A DNA stretch of 64,000 nt from positions 30,467 through 94,466 of the forward strand of contig NZ_JBKBQM010000005.1 in assembly GCF_046292685.1 (NCBI RefSeq), written 5' to 3'. Origin of the DNA: Wagnerdoeblera sp046292685. GTDB taxonomy: Bacteria > Pseudomonadota > Alphaproteobacteria > Rhodobacterales > Rhodobacteraceae. Made by a program: the position numbers and the translations under genes. Below, piece after piece: positions 50,203-59,349 of this stretch (the first letter of the stretch is position 1; every line of letters starts with the position of its first letter). The notes under the pieces are model-generated. The model was not told the DNA's origin, did no database searches, and worked only from the letters and a program-made list of their open reading frames with translations.

Positions 50203-51444
50203 ATGCACAACGCCGCCCCGGCCGAGGCCCTAGTCTATGACCCCTCCGACCCGGCGGTGATGGCGGACCCGTTCCCCGTCTATGCCCGCCTGCGCGAGGA
50301 AGACCCGCTGCACTGGAGCCCCTCGCTCAAGTCCTGGATCGTGACGCGCTATACCGACGTGCGCGACCTGCTGCTGTCGGATCACCTGTCGGTCAACCGG
50401 CTGACGGCGTTTTACGAATCGCTGCCGCCGCAGGACGCGGAGCTGTTGCGCGACGTGGTGCATTACCTGAACCTGTGGCTGGCCTTCCGCGACCCGCCCG
50501 ACCACACGCGGTTGCGCCGCATCCTGCGCCATGCCTTTACCCCGGCCGCAATCGATGCGATGCGCCCGCGGATCGAGTCGATTGCCGACCTGCTGCTGGA
50601 CCGGATGCAGGCGCGGGGCGAAAACCGCATCGACCTGATCCGCGACTATGCGCTGCAACTGCCGGCCTTTGTCATCATGGATCTGCTGGACGTGCCGCGC
50701 GACATGCTGGACGATTTCAAGCAGTGGTCCGACGACATGGCGGTGTTCATCGGCGGGGCGCGCAATTCGGGCGACAAATACGAACGCGCGGCGCGGGGCT
50801 GCCGGCTGATGGCGGACTATTTCCGCAAGCTGATCCTGGAACGCAGCGCCGATCCGCGCCCGGGCTTTCTGATGGATCTGATCGACGCGCGCGACGAAGG
50901 CGATGCGCTGAGCACCGACGAACTGGTGGCAACCTGCATCCTGGTGCTGTTCGCCGGGCACGAGACCACCACCAACCTGATCGGCAATGCCACGCTGCTG
51001 CTGCTGCGCCACCCCGAACAGCTGGCGATGCTGCGCGCCGACCCGGCGCTGATCGAACCGGCCATCGAGGAGGTGTTGCGCTTCGACGGGCCGACCAACG
51101 CGCTGGTGCGCGTGGTGGCCCGGGATCACCGCCTGCACGGCAAGACGCTGCGCGCGGGCGAGCGGGTGTTCGTGATGGTCAATTCCGCCAACCGCGACCC
51201 GCGCATCTTCGACGCGCCCGACACCTTCGACATCACGCGGCGCACCAACCGGCATCTGACCTTCGGCCAGGGCATTCACCTGTGCCTGGGCGCGCGGCTG
51301 GCGCGGGTGGAAGGGCACATTGCGGTGCAAAAGCTGTTCGCGCGGTTTCCCGCGCTGGCGCTGGACCCGCAGGAGGCGCCGGAATGGCTGGATGCGATGG
51401 TGCCGCGCGGAACCCGGCGTCTGCCGGTGCGGTTGAACGGATAG
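50203..51444 (+). CDS. Cytochrome P450
   Basis: The 413-residue protein has the I-helix motif LFAGHETTTN, the K-helix EEVLRFDGP and the heme-binding segment LTFGQGIHLCLGARLARVEG with the axial cysteine. It is a soluble bacterial class I P450, needing ferredoxin and reductase partners that are not present in the window. The ATG at 50203 is preceded by GGAG; an alternative ATG lies 15 bases upstream. Hydroxylation of a hydrophobic acid or terpenoid substrate is the likely first step of the local pathway. Confidence 0.94.
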   Translation: MHNAAPAEALVYDPSDPAVMADPFPVYARLREEDPLHWSPSLKSWIVTRYTDVRDLLLSDHLSVNRLTAFYESLPPQDAELLRDVVHYLNLWLAFRDPPDHTRLRRILRHAFTPAAIDAMRPRIESIADLLLDRMQARGENRIDLIRDYALQLPAFVIMDLLDVPRDMLDDFKQWSDDMAVFIGGARNSGDKYERAARGCRLMADYFRKLILERSADPRPGFLMDLIDARDEGDALSTDELVATCILVLFAGHETTTNLIGNATLLLLRHPEQLAMLRADPALIEPAIEEVLRFDGPTNALVRVVARDHRLHGKTLRAGERVFVMVNSANRDPRIFDAPDTFDITRRTNRHLTFGQGIHLCLGARLARVEGHIAVQKLFARFPALALDPQEAPEWLDAMVPRGTRRLPVRLNG

Positions 51445-51454
51445 GGGCAGGATC

Positions 51455-52633
51455 ATGGGCGAAATCGTCATCACCGCGGGCACGCGCACACCGATGGGCA
51501 ATTACGGCGGGTCGCTGAAAGGCGTGGGCCTGACCGACATGGCCGGCCATGCGGCGCGGGCCTGCGTGGCCCGGTCGGGCATCGCGGCCGAGGCCATCGA
51601 CCACATGGTGTTCACCACCACCGTTCCGACCGACCGCGACACGCTGTTTGCCGCCCGGGTGGTCGGCATCAAGTCCGGCATCCCGGAATCCGCCGGGGCG
51701 CTGGCGGTGGTGCGGGCCTGCGCCTCGGGGCTTCAGGCGATTCTGTCGGCCGGGCAACAGGTGGAAAGCGGGCATTCCCGGCTGGCGCTGGCCGGCGGGG
51801 CCGAGTGTTACTCGCGTGCGCCGCATGCGGTGGCAGGGGCGCGCTGGGGGCTGGGCCGCGGCCCGGCGGCGCTGGAGGATACGCTGGACTGGGCCTATCG
51901 CTGCCCCTTCAGCCAGGAATACATGGGCGAGACGGCCGAGAATCTGGCCGAAGACTTCGGCCACAGCCGCGAGGCGATGGACGAATGGGGCGCCATGAGC
52001 CAGGCGCGCGCGGCGGCGGCCATCGATTCGGGGTTCCTTGCCCGCCAGATCGTGCCCATCGAGGTGCCCGACGGCCGCGGCACCCGCAGCTTTGCGGTGG
52101 ACGAATTCCCCCGCCGCGACGCCACGCCCGAAAAGCTGGCGCGGCTGCGCCCCGCCTTCCGCGAAGGCGGCAAGGTCACGGCGGGCAATTCCAGCGGCGT
52201 GACCGATGGCGCGGGCTTCGTCATCGTGGGCGACCGCGCGGCGATGGAGGCCGCGGGCGGCACGCCCCAGGCCCGGCTGGTGGATTGGCACGTGGTCGGC
52301 GTGCCGGCGCGGATCATGGGGCACGGGCCGGTGCCCGCCATCCGAGGTCTTCTGGAAAAGCGCGGGCTGAAGGTTTCGGACATCGACTATTTCGAGATCA
52401 ACGAAGCCTTCGCCGTGGTGAACATCCATGCCGAGCGCGAGCTGGGCATCCCGCGCGACCTGCACAACCTTTACGGCGGCGGCATCTCGCTGGGCCATCC
52501 GCCGGGGCTGACAGGCGTGCGCATGTGCATGACCGCCATCGAGCATCTGCGCGTCACCGGCGGGCGCTATGCCGTGCTGTCGATGTGCCTGGGCGCCGGG
52601 CAGGGCATGGCCATGCTGATCGAGCGGGTCTGA
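51455..52633 (+). CDS. Thiolase family acetyl-CoA acyltransferase
   Basis: The 392-residue thiolase has nucleophile C89 in VVRACASGLQAIL, FEINEAFAVVN, ISLGHPPGLTGVR with the histidine, and the second cysteine in LSMCLGAGQG. The HPPG form differs from the usual HPxG at one place. It starts ten bases after the P450 stop and is followed at once by a CoA ligase. Final cleavage of a beta-ketoacyl-CoA is its expected job. Confidence 0.9.
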   Translation: MGEIVITAGTRTPMGNYGGSLKGVGLTDMAGHAARACVARSGIAAEAIDHMVFTTTVPTDRDTLFAARVVGIKSGIPESAGALAVVRACASGLQAILSAGQQVESGHSRLALAGGAECYSRAPHAVAGARWGLGRGPAALEDTLDWAYRCPFSQEYMGETAENLAEDFGHSREAMDEWGAMSQARAAAAIDSGFLARQIVPIEVPDGRGTRSFAVDEFPRRDATPEKLARLRPAFREGGKVTAGNSSGVTDGAGFVIVGDRAAMEAAGGTPQARLVDWHVVGVPARIMGHGPVPAIRGLLEKRGLKVSDIDYFEINEAFAVVNIHAERELGIPRDLHNLYGGGISLGHPPGLTGVRMCMTAIEHLRVTGGRYAVLSMCLGAGQGMAMLIERV

Positions 52634-52636
52634 CCC

Positions 52637-54307
52637 ATGCGCCCCCTCCCGCCCCTGATCGACGGAGCCCCGGCGCAGACCGCGGCCGAGGCGCTGGCCG
52701 CGCGTTGCGCCACGGTCTACGAGGCCTTTGCCATCGCTGCCGCCACGCACCCCGACCTGCCGTTCCTGTGCGTGCCGCCGCGCGCCGGGCGGGCCTATGC
52801 ACCCGAAGGCGCGGAATACAGCTATGGTCGCGCGCTGACCGAGGTGACGGCCCGCACCGTCGCGCTGCACGCGGCCGGCTACCGCGCCGGGCACCGCGTG
52901 GCGCTGATGCTGGACAACCGGCCCGAGCACACCTTCACCCAGCTGGCGCTCTACGCGCTGGGGGCGACGCAGGTGCCGGTGAACCCCGACTATCTGGACC
53001 ACGAACTGGCCTGGCTGCTGGAACATTCCGAGGCCGACCTGGCCATCGGCCTGCCGCACAACATCGCGCAGCTGCGGCGCGTGGCCGAGGCGGCGGGGGT
53101 GCCGGTCGCGCTGGCCGGGGCGCCGCTGCCCGGCCCGCGTGCTGCCCCGCGCCCCGCGCGGGCCGGGCGGCAGGCCGAGGCCGCGCTGATCTATACCTCG
53201 GGCACCACCGGGCGGCCCAAGGGCTGCGTCATCGACCATGAATACCACTTTGCCGTCGGCCTGTCCTATGCGCGGCTTGGCGGGCGGCTGGCCTTGCAGC
53301 ACCGGGCGGACCGGGTCTATGTGCCCTTGCCGGTGTTCCACGTGAACGCCGGCATCAACACGCTGACCGCGCTGATCCTGACCGGCAACTGCCTGATCCT
53401 GCCCGACCGTTTCCACCCGGCCACCTGGTGGGCCGATCTGGTGGCCACGCGCGCCACCGCCATGCACTATCTGGGGATCATCCCGCCGATCCTGATGAAG
53501 CGCCCGCCCGAGCTGGCGGAAACCGCCCATACCGTGCGCTTCGGCCTGGGCGCGGGGCTGGACCCGCAGATCCATCAGGAGTTCGAGCAGCGCTTCGGCA
53601 TTCCGATGGTCGAGGTCTGGGGCATGACGGAAACCGGCCGGTTCCTGGGCGATGTGCACGAGCCGCGCCGCATCCACACCCGCGCCTTCGGCAAGCCGAG
53701 CGCCGACATGGACGCCCGCGTGGTGGATGATGCAGGCGCCCCCGTGCCCCCCGGCACCGAAGGCGAACTGGTGGTGCGCGCGCATGGCCCCGACCCGCGG
53801 CAGGGCTTCTTCCGCGAATATCTCAAGAACCCCGAGGCCACGGCCGAAGCCTGGCGTTCGGGCTGGTTCCACACCGGGGATGTGGTGGTGCAGGAACCCG
53901 ACGGGATGCTGCACTTCGTGGAGCGGCGCAAGAACATCATCCGCCGCTCGGGCGAAAACATCTCGGCCGCCGAGGTGGAAAACGCCCTGATCGGCCACCC
54001 GGCGGTGGAGGCGGTCGCGGTGATCGGCGTGGCCGACGAGATGCGCGACGAGGAAGTGATGGCCTGCATACTGCCCGTTGCCGGCTGGGCGCGCGATGCG
54101 GCCACCGCAAGGGCGGTGTTCGACCATGCCCGCGCGCTGATCGCCTATTACAAGTTGCCGGGCTGGGTCGCCTTTGTCGACGATCTGCCGCGCACCGGCA
54201 CGCAGAAGGTGCGCAAGGGGCTGATCTTTCCGGGGCTGGACGACCCGCGCAAGGCGCCCGGCATCGTCGATCTGCGGCAGCTGAAGAAACGCGAGGTCAA
54301 GGCATGA
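52637..54307 (+). CDS. Acyl-CoA ligase, crotonobetaine/carnitine-CoA ligase-like
   Basis: The 556-residue adenylating enzyme has IYTSGTTGRPKG, the A5 motif VEVWGMTETGR, HTGDVVVQEPDGMLHFVERRK with the ribose-binding aspartate, and RRSGENISAAEVENAL. The pattern RRSGENIS is characteristic of CaiC-type and related long substrates. The C-terminal lysine region is GTQKVRKGL. It overlaps the reductase gene at its 3' end as ATGA. Confidence 0.9.
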   Translation: MRPLPPLIDGAPAQTAAEALAARCATVYEAFAIAAATHPDLPFLCVPPRAGRAYAPEGAEYSYGRALTEVTARTVALHAAGYRAGHRVALMLDNRPEHTFTQLALYALGATQVPVNPDYLDHELAWLLEHSEADLAIGLPHNIAQLRRVAEAAGVPVALAGAPLPGPRAAPRPARAGRQAEAALIYTSGTTGRPKGCVIDHEYHFAVGLSYARLGGRLALQHRADRVYVPLPVFHVNAGINTLTALILTGNCLILPDRFHPATWWADLVATRATAMHYLGIIPPILMKRPPELAETAHTVRFGLGAGLDPQIHQEFEQRFGIPMVEVWGMTETGRFLGDVHEPRRIHTRAFGKPSADMDARVVDDAGAPVPPGTEGELVVRAHGPDPRQGFFREYLKNPEATAEAWRSGWFHTGDVVVQEPDGMLHFVERRKNIIRRSGENISAAEVENALIGHPAVEAVAVIGVADEMRDEEVMACILPVAGWARDAATARAVFDHARALIAYYKLPGWVAFVDDLPRTGTQKVRKGLIFPGLDDPRKAPGIVDLRQLKKREVKA

Positions 54308-55287
54308 AGCGCGCCCTGTTCCGCCGGCACGGCGACCCGTCCCGGGTGATCGAGGTGGTCCAGGAACCGGACCCCACCCCCGGCCCTGGTCAGGTGCGGG
54401 TGCGGCTGAAGGTGATGACGATCAACCCCGCCGACCTGTTGTCGATCGAAGGTCGCTATGGCGCCGAGCCGCTGGCCTTGCCGGCCACGCCCGGCGTGGG
54501 CGCCTGGGGCATCGTCGATGCGGTGGGCGAAGGGGTGTCGCGCCTTGCGGTGGGCGATGCGGTGCTGCCGGTGGGCGGGGGCCTCTGGGCCGATACGGTG
54601 GTGTTGGCCGAACGCATGGCCCCCAAGGCGCCCGCGGGGGCCGACCCCGAACAGGCCGCGATGATGCGCGCCAACCCCGCCACCGCCGAACTGATGCTGA
54701 CCGACATCGTGCCCCTGGCGGCCGGCGACTGGGTGGTGCAGAACGCCGCCAATTCCGCCGTGGGTCGGCTGGTGGCGCGGTTTGCCCGCGACAAGGGGTT
54801 GAAGACGGTGAACATCGTGCGCCGCGACGGGCTGGAGGCGGGCTTGCACGCCGACGGGGCCGATGCGGTGATCGTGGACCGGGGCGGCGATCTGGCCGCG
54901 GCCATCCTGGCGGCCACCGGGGGCGTGGCGCCGAAACTGGCGCTCGATGCCATCGGCGGTGCGGCCACGGCGGCGCTGGCGGCGGCGGTGGCCCCGGGCG
55001 GCACGGTTTCGGTCTATGGCCTGCTGTCGGGCGCGCCGCCGCAGGTCGAGGCGCGGGATCTGGTGTTCCGCGACGTGCGCCTGCGCGGGTTCTGGCTGGC
55101 GCAATGGTATGCCACCGCCAGCGCCGACCGGATGCGGGCCTTGCAGGGCATCCTGAACGAACGGCTGGCGCAGGGCCTGTCGCATCAGGCCGTCGCGGCA
55201 CGCTATCCGCTGGACCGCGTGGCCGAGGCGCTGGCCCATGCCGGCCAGGGCGGGCGCGACGGCAAGATCATCCTGACGGCGGAGTGA
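54304..55287 (+). CDS. Zinc-free MDR oxidoreductase, 2-enoyl thioester reductase-like
   Basis: The 327-residue medium-chain dehydrogenase lacks zinc-binding cysteines. It shows the MECR/Etr1 features INPADLLSIEGRYG, VVQNAANSAVGRLVARFA as NADPH motif, and GLLSGAPP. Relatives reduce the double bond of enoyl-CoA or enoyl-ACP. Sitting between a CoA ligase and a thiolase, it may reduce an unsaturated acyl-CoA intermediate. Confidence 0.84.
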   Translation: MKRALFRRHGDPSRVIEVVQEPDPTPGPGQVRVRLKVMTINPADLLSIEGRYGAEPLALPATPGVGAWGIVDAVGEGVSRLAVGDAVLPVGGGLWADTVVLAERMAPKAPAGADPEQAAMMRANPATAELMLTDIVPLAAGDWVVQNAANSAVGRLVARFARDKGLKTVNIVRRDGLEAGLHADGADAVIVDRGGDLAAAILAATGGVAPKLALDAIGGAATAALAAAVAPGGTVSVYGLLSGAPPQVEARDLVFRDVRLRGFWLAQWYATASADRMRALQGILNERLAQGLSHQAVAARYPLDRVAEALAHAGQGGRDGKIILTAE

Positions 55288-55291
55288 ACCC

Positions 55292-56551
55292 ATGCGCGAT
55301 GTCTGGATCCTGGGCTCGGCCTCGACCGCCTTCGGCAAGCGGCCGGACGACACCTTCAAGGCGCTGACCGCCGAGGTCTACCGCGCCGTGCTGGCCGATG
55401 CCGGCTGGGAAACCGGCGCCGCGCTGGAACAGGCGTGGTTCGGCAACTGCGGCATGGGCACGTTCGGCCAGCGCAACATCCGCGGGCAGGTCTGCTTTAC
55501 CCCGCTGGTGCGCGACGGGCTGTTTCCCGAACGCGCGCCCATCATCAACGTCGAAGGGGGCTGCGCCACCGCCTCGATGGCGTTCCACGGCGCGTGGAAG
55601 GATGTCGCCTCGGGCGACATGGAGGCAAGCCTCGCCATCGGCGTGGAAAAGACGTTCTTCCCCGGCGATGCCGCGCGCACGCTGGAAATCTTCGAAGGCG
55701 GGATCGACCAGTTCGACCCGGCGGAATGGCAGGCCTATTACACCGCCCGCGGGCAGGAATCGGGCAAGCCCTTCGTGCCGAACGCCGGGGGCGGCACGCT
55801 GTTCATGGATACCTATGCCATGCAGGCCGCCTGGCACATGAGGCACCACGGCACCACCCGCGAACAGATCGCCTTTGCCAGCTCCAAGAACCACTGGCAC
55901 GGGTCGATGAACCCCAAGGCGCAGTATCGTTTCGAGGTGCCGGTGCAGCAGGTGCTGGCCGACCGCGAGATTTCCTGGCCGCTGACCCGGTCGATGTGCG
56001 CGCCGATCGGCGACGGGGCGGCGGCGGCGATTCTGGTGTCGGGCGCGCTGCTGGCGCGCCAGCCGGCCGAGGTGCGGGCGCGCGCGGTCAAGGTGCGCGC
56101 CTCGGTGCTGACGGGGGGCAAGTATCGCGCCCCCGACGAGCCGGGCCTGAGCCGCGTGGCCGCGCAGCGCGCCTATGCCAAGGCCGGCCTGACCCCGGCG
56201 GATGTGGACCTGGCCGAGGTCCACGACGCGACCTCGTTCTGCGAGATTTTCCAGCTGGAGATGCTGGGCTTTGCCGAGGCGGGGCAAGGCGGGCCGATGG
56301 TGGCCAGCGGTGCGACGCGGCTGGGCGGGCGGCTGCCGGTGAACCTGTCGGGGGGGCTGGTGTCGAAGGGGCACCCGGTGGGCGCGACGGGGCTTTCGAT
56401 GGTGGACGAGCTGGTGTTGCAGCTGCGCGGCGAGGCCGGCCCGCGCCAGACCGACCGCGCCCGCATCGCGCTGGCCGAGAACGGCGGCGGGGTGATCGGG
56501 TTCGACGAAGCCGCCTGTTCGGTGATCCTGCTGGAGGCGCCTGGGGGCTGA
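55292..56551 (+). CDS. Thiolase-like (SCP-x/lipid-transfer type) protein
   Basis: The 419-residue thiolase-fold protein has the nucleophile cysteine in VEGGCATASMAFHGA and LSGGLVSKGHPVGATGLSM with the catalytic histidine. ENGGGVIGFDEAACSVILLE ends the chain. It resembles the thiolase half of sterol-carrier protein x and partners in steroid or branched acyl side-chain breakdown. Active-site NEAF is replaced by EVHDATSF, usual in this subgroup. It is the last gene of the P450 operon. Confidence 0.87.
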   Translation: MRDVWILGSASTAFGKRPDDTFKALTAEVYRAVLADAGWETGAALEQAWFGNCGMGTFGQRNIRGQVCFTPLVRDGLFPERAPIINVEGGCATASMAFHGAWKDVASGDMEASLAIGVEKTFFPGDAARTLEIFEGGIDQFDPAEWQAYYTARGQESGKPFVPNAGGGTLFMDTYAMQAAWHMRHHGTTREQIAFASSKNHWHGSMNPKAQYRFEVPVQQVLADREISWPLTRSMCAPIGDGAAAAILVSGALLARQPAEVRARAVKVRASVLTGGKYRAPDEPGLSRVAAQRAYAKAGLTPADVDLAEVHDATSFCEIFQLEMLGFAEAGQGGPMVASGATRLGGRLPVNLSGGLVSKGHPVGATGLSMVDELVLQLRGEAGPRQTDRARIALAENGGGVIGFDEAACSVILLEAPGG

Positions 56552-57276
56552 GCGCGCCGCGCCCGGCGCCGCCCGGCCGGAGCGCCCGGGCCGCCGTCCC
56601 TGCGAGGGACATTCAGGCGAGCCAATGAAATCAATAGGTTGCGCGGCGATTTTCACGAAGTGTTAACACATGCGCGCCCAGCGGCGGCAAGGTCGCAGAG
56701 CGGGGCCTGCCCCGAGGTCTTGCGCGGGGCGGCCGGAGTCCGGGGGCGCTGCCCCCGGCCCCCCGGGATATTTGCGGCAAGGTGAAAGGGGGGCGGCGCG
56801 CGGGCGCGGCAGGGGGGTGGCGGTGAAGGCGCGGGCGGCCCTGGGGGGGCGTGTCGCGGCGGTCTGGTCCGGTGGCCGGCGGACTGCGATGCGGGGATGC
56901 CGGACGAGGCGCGGGCCGGCCCCGTTCGGCCTGAGTTTGCGCCGGGGTCGGCCGCGCGGACGACGTCGCGCGCAGACGCGCTGGCCTGCCGGCGGGCAGT
57001 ATCCTGCGCCAGGGCCGGCCGCCATCTGCCCTCGCGCCGGCTTTCGGCGGAGCGTGCTGGCCGACCGGCCGATCTTTCGCCCTCTTGCGCGCCCCTCGGC
57101 GGGGCGCGGCAAGGGTCGCCGCCTGCGCTGCACGGGCCGGATGCAGCCCCCGCCGTTCCGTCGCCCCCGCCGCCACACCGGCGGTGCTGCGGTTGGTTCG
57201 GGAGGATGCGAAGGGTTGACGACCGGGCGAGGGGCGTGCGGGGCAGGGGCGCCGGCGCGGGCCGCGCTGCGGGGCG
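56552..57276. other. Gene-free, extremely GC-rich stretch
   Basis: I see no coding potential in these 725 bases. They contain a REP-like palindrome (56735-56772), several C/G-rich runs, and no promoter-like AT-rich region except at 56620-56670. All open frames are arginine- and proline-rich and look non-coding. Confidence 0.5.
56735..56772. repeat. REP-like palindromic element of Rhodobacteraceae type
   Basis: The hairpin CCGGGGGC-GCT-GCCCCCGG (56740-56758) is followed by CCCCCCGGGATATTT. The combination GGGGGC-GCT-GCCCCC plus CCCGGGATATTT recurs between genes in Rhodobacteraceae genomes as I remember them. Only one copy is seen here. It may act as a terminator of the thiolase operon. Confidence 0.6.
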
Positions 57277-58080
57277 TCAGGGCTCGTCGGTGATGGTGCG
57301 CGTGCCGGCGGCGCCTTCGGCCAGCAGGCGCGCGGCGTCGGGTTGCACCATCAGGTCGCAGAACAGCGTGCGTTCTGCCGCCAGCAGCACCGGGTCGGCG
57401 GCGGCGGCCCGGCGCACGAGCGACTTGATGTGCCCCAGCGCCCGTGCCGGCTTGTTGGCCAGCCGCCGGGCCAGGGCCAGGGCCGCGGCCTCGGCATCGT
57501 CGGTGCAGGTCACAGCCAGGCCGCAGGCGACCATGCCGGGGCCATCCAGCGTGTCGCCCGTCAGGGTCATGGCCAGCGCCCGCGACAACCCCACCAGTTG
57601 CGGCAACCGCTGCGTGCCGCCGGCGCCGGGCAGGATGCCGAGGTTGATTTCCGGCAGGCCATACCGATGCGCGCCGGTCTGGGCGATGCGCAGGTCGCAG
57701 GCCAGCGCCAGTTCGAACCCGCCGCCCATTGCCGTGCCGTTCAGCGCCGCAACATAGATCGCGCGCCCCTGTTCCATCTGGCGCATGGCGGTGTGGATGC
57801 TGCCTTCGCGCACGGGGCGGTCTTCGGCAAACGCCATGCCGCGCGCGATCATGCCGGCCGATTGCGGGGCCAGAACCTTGAGATCGTAGTGGCGGATGAA
57901 CACGCCGGGGGTTTCGCCGACCAGCACGCAGACGCGGATGGCGGGGTCGGCCTCGACCCGTTCCACCGCGGCCAGCAGCTCTGCCTCCATCGCGCGGTCC
58001 ATGAACCCCTGGTCGGGGTTCGAAAAGGCGATCCGGGCCACCGGCCCGTCGACCGTCAGATGTGCCTGCCCTTGTCGCAT
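57277..58080 (-). CDS. Enoyl-CoA hydratase/isomerase family protein
   Basis: The 267-residue protein has an oxyanion-hole segment AALNGTAMGGGFELALACDLRIA and the catalytic loop GLPEINLGILPGAGGTQRLPQLVG. The glutamate in PEINLG is the first catalytic acid; the second is probably replaced, as in isomerase-type members. It is divergent from the TetR gene with a shared operator region at 58135-58152. Confidence 0.9.
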   Translation of the reverse strand: MRQGQAHLTVDGPVARIAFSNPDQGFMDRAMEAELLAAVERVEADPAIRVCVLVGETPGVFIRHYDLKVLAPQSAGMIARGMAFAEDRPVREGSIHTAMRQMEQGRAIYVAALNGTAMGGGFELALACDLRIAQTGAHRYGLPEINLGILPGAGGTQRLPQLVGLSRALAMTLTGDTLDGPGMVACGLAVTCTDDAEAAALALARRLANKPARALGHIKSLVRRAAAADPVLLAAERTLFCDLMVQPDAARLLAEGAAGTRTITDEP

Positions 58081-58134
58081 TCCGATGCTCCTGCGGTATC
58101 GTCGGCATCATCCTGCTTGTTTTTCGGTGATTTT

Positions 58135-58152
58135 CAAACAAACATTCGGTAG
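58135..58152. promoter_or_regulatory. Candidate TetR operator 3 (enoyl-CoA hydratase / tetR divergent region)
   Basis: CAAACAAACATTCGGTAG shares its first ten bases with the sites at 46691 and 50148. The right half is degenerate. It lies in the 105-base gap between divergent hydratase and tetR genes and could mediate autoregulation. Confidence 0.5.
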
Positions 58153-58185
58153 AAGCCAACCAGAGACAGCACAGGAACCCGCGAT

Positions 58186-58830
58186 TTGCCCAAGACCCGG
58201 ACCGAACCCGCCGCATCGGCGCCGAAACCCAGGGCCGCGCGCCCCAGCAAGCGCCAAAAGGTGCTGGACAAGGCGGCCGAGCTGATCGCGCGCCGGGGCT
58301 TCGACGGCACGTCGATGCGCGACATCGCGGCCGCGGTCGACATGCTGCCGGGGTCGCTTTACTATCATTTCGCGTCCAAGGAAGACCTGCTGCTGGATAT
58401 TCACGAGCGGGTCGTGACCAGCATGACCGACCAGGTCCGTGCCGCGCTGGACGGCGTGACCGACCCCTGGGCTCGCATCGAGGCAGCGGCGGTGGCGCAT
58501 CTGCAGGCGCTGTTGGGCAGCGGCAGCCTGGTGACCATCGTGTCGCCGAACTTTCCCAAGGACCGCGACGAGTTGAACACCAGGCTCAAGGCGCACCGGA
58601 ACGGTTACGAAACCCTGTTTCACGACCTGTTCGCCGCGGTGGACCTGCGCCCCGGCACCGACCGGCGCCTGCTGCGGCTGCAACTGCTGGGGGCCTTGAA
58701 CTGGGTGCCGGTCTGGTTCAACCCCAAGGGCAAGACTACCCCGGCCGAAATCGCGCAGAGCTTTGTGCGCGCGATCCGGCTGGGCTGCGCGCCGGAGGCT
58801 GCCGCCGGGGCACCCGGCGCGGGCCGCTAG
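58186..58830 (+). CDS. TetR-family transcriptional regulator
   Basis: The 214-residue protein has an N-terminal helix-turn-helix: KRQKVLDKAAELIARRGFDGT, MRDIAAAVDMLPGSLYYHFASKEDLL, the classic TetR pattern. The C-terminal ligand domain includes WVPVWFNPKGKTTPAEIAQSFVRAI, as in acyl-CoA-responsive regulators of fatty or aromatic acid breakdown (TetR_C_37-like). It uses a TTG start at 58186. It is probably the repressor of the surrounding CoA pathway genes, relieved by an acyl-CoA intermediate; this is inference. Confidence 0.9.
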   Translation: MPKTRTEPAASAPKPRAARPSKRQKVLDKAAELIARRGFDGTSMRDIAAAVDMLPGSLYYHFASKEDLLLDIHERVVTSMTDQVRAALDGVTDPWARIEAAAVAHLQALLGSGSLVTIVSPNFPKDRDELNTRLKAHRNGYETLFHDLFAAVDLRPGTDRRLLRLQLLGALNWVPVWFNPKGKTTPAEIAQSFVRAIRLGCAPEAAAGAPGAGR

Positions 58831-59126
58831 CGCGGCGCCGGCGGCCACATGCGCTGAAACACGCCGTCGCGCAGGATGACCGCGTGCAGGAAGGCGGCGC
58901 CGAAGTGCAGGGCCTTGGCGGCTTCGGCCAGGGCCTCGGAGCGCGGCACCAGCGCGGGCAGGCCCATTGCATCGAGCGCCTCGACGGGAAAGCCGCCGGC
59001 CCGCACCCGGACATAGCCCGCCACCGGCAGCACCAGCAGCAGCACATGGAGCGCGCCGTGGGTCAGCTGCGCCATGCGGGCCAGAAGCGGTTGCAGATGC
59101 GCGGGCAAGGGCGGCGGCGGGTGGCG
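58827..59126 (-). pseudogene. Cytochrome b561-like membrane protein, C-terminal remnant with internal loss
   Basis: The segment LTHGALHVLLLVLPVAGYVRVRAGGFPVEALD matches the third helix and following loop of cytochrome b561 proteins. ALVPRSEALAEAAKALHFGAAFLHAVILRDGVFQRMW matches the end, but ~15 residues of helix four are missing after HFGAAFL. The N-terminal two helices with the first heme ligands are absent. At about 59126 it switches directly to a different gene on the other strand. Confidence 0.75.
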
Positions 59127-59346
59127 ATGGCGGTGCAGGGGATCGAGTCGGTGACCATGCTGAGGGCCGACCACGGCTATGCCGTGCCTTCGCAGACCTA
59201 TATCGCCACGCCCGAAAGCCTGGCCAACCGGCGGACCGAACTGGTGGCGCTGATGCGCGGCGAGGTGCGCGGGTGGGAGGCTTACCGCGTCGTTACCGAT
59301 GCCGCGGCCGGGTTGACCTTGCGCATGTTCCCCGATGCCGGGCTGG
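59127..59346 (+). pseudogene. ABC transporter binding protein fragment (nitrate/taurine type, C-terminal part)
   Basis: About 70 residues in frame: GIESVTMLRADHGYAVPSQ, TYIATPESLANRRTELVALM and RGEVRGWEAYRVVTDAA. This is typical of the C-terminal lobe of NMT1/TauA-like binding proteins. Neither start nor end of the gene is present. It lies between the b561 remnant and the exoD remnant, both on the opposite strand. Confidence 0.72.
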
Positions 59347-59349
59347 ATG

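Noticed and set aside
56897..57757. A plus-strand gene of 286 codons in the 56.5-57.3 kb gap
   Set aside because: The frame is Arg/Pro/Ala-rich, has no motif and runs into the antisense of the enoyl-CoA hydratase.
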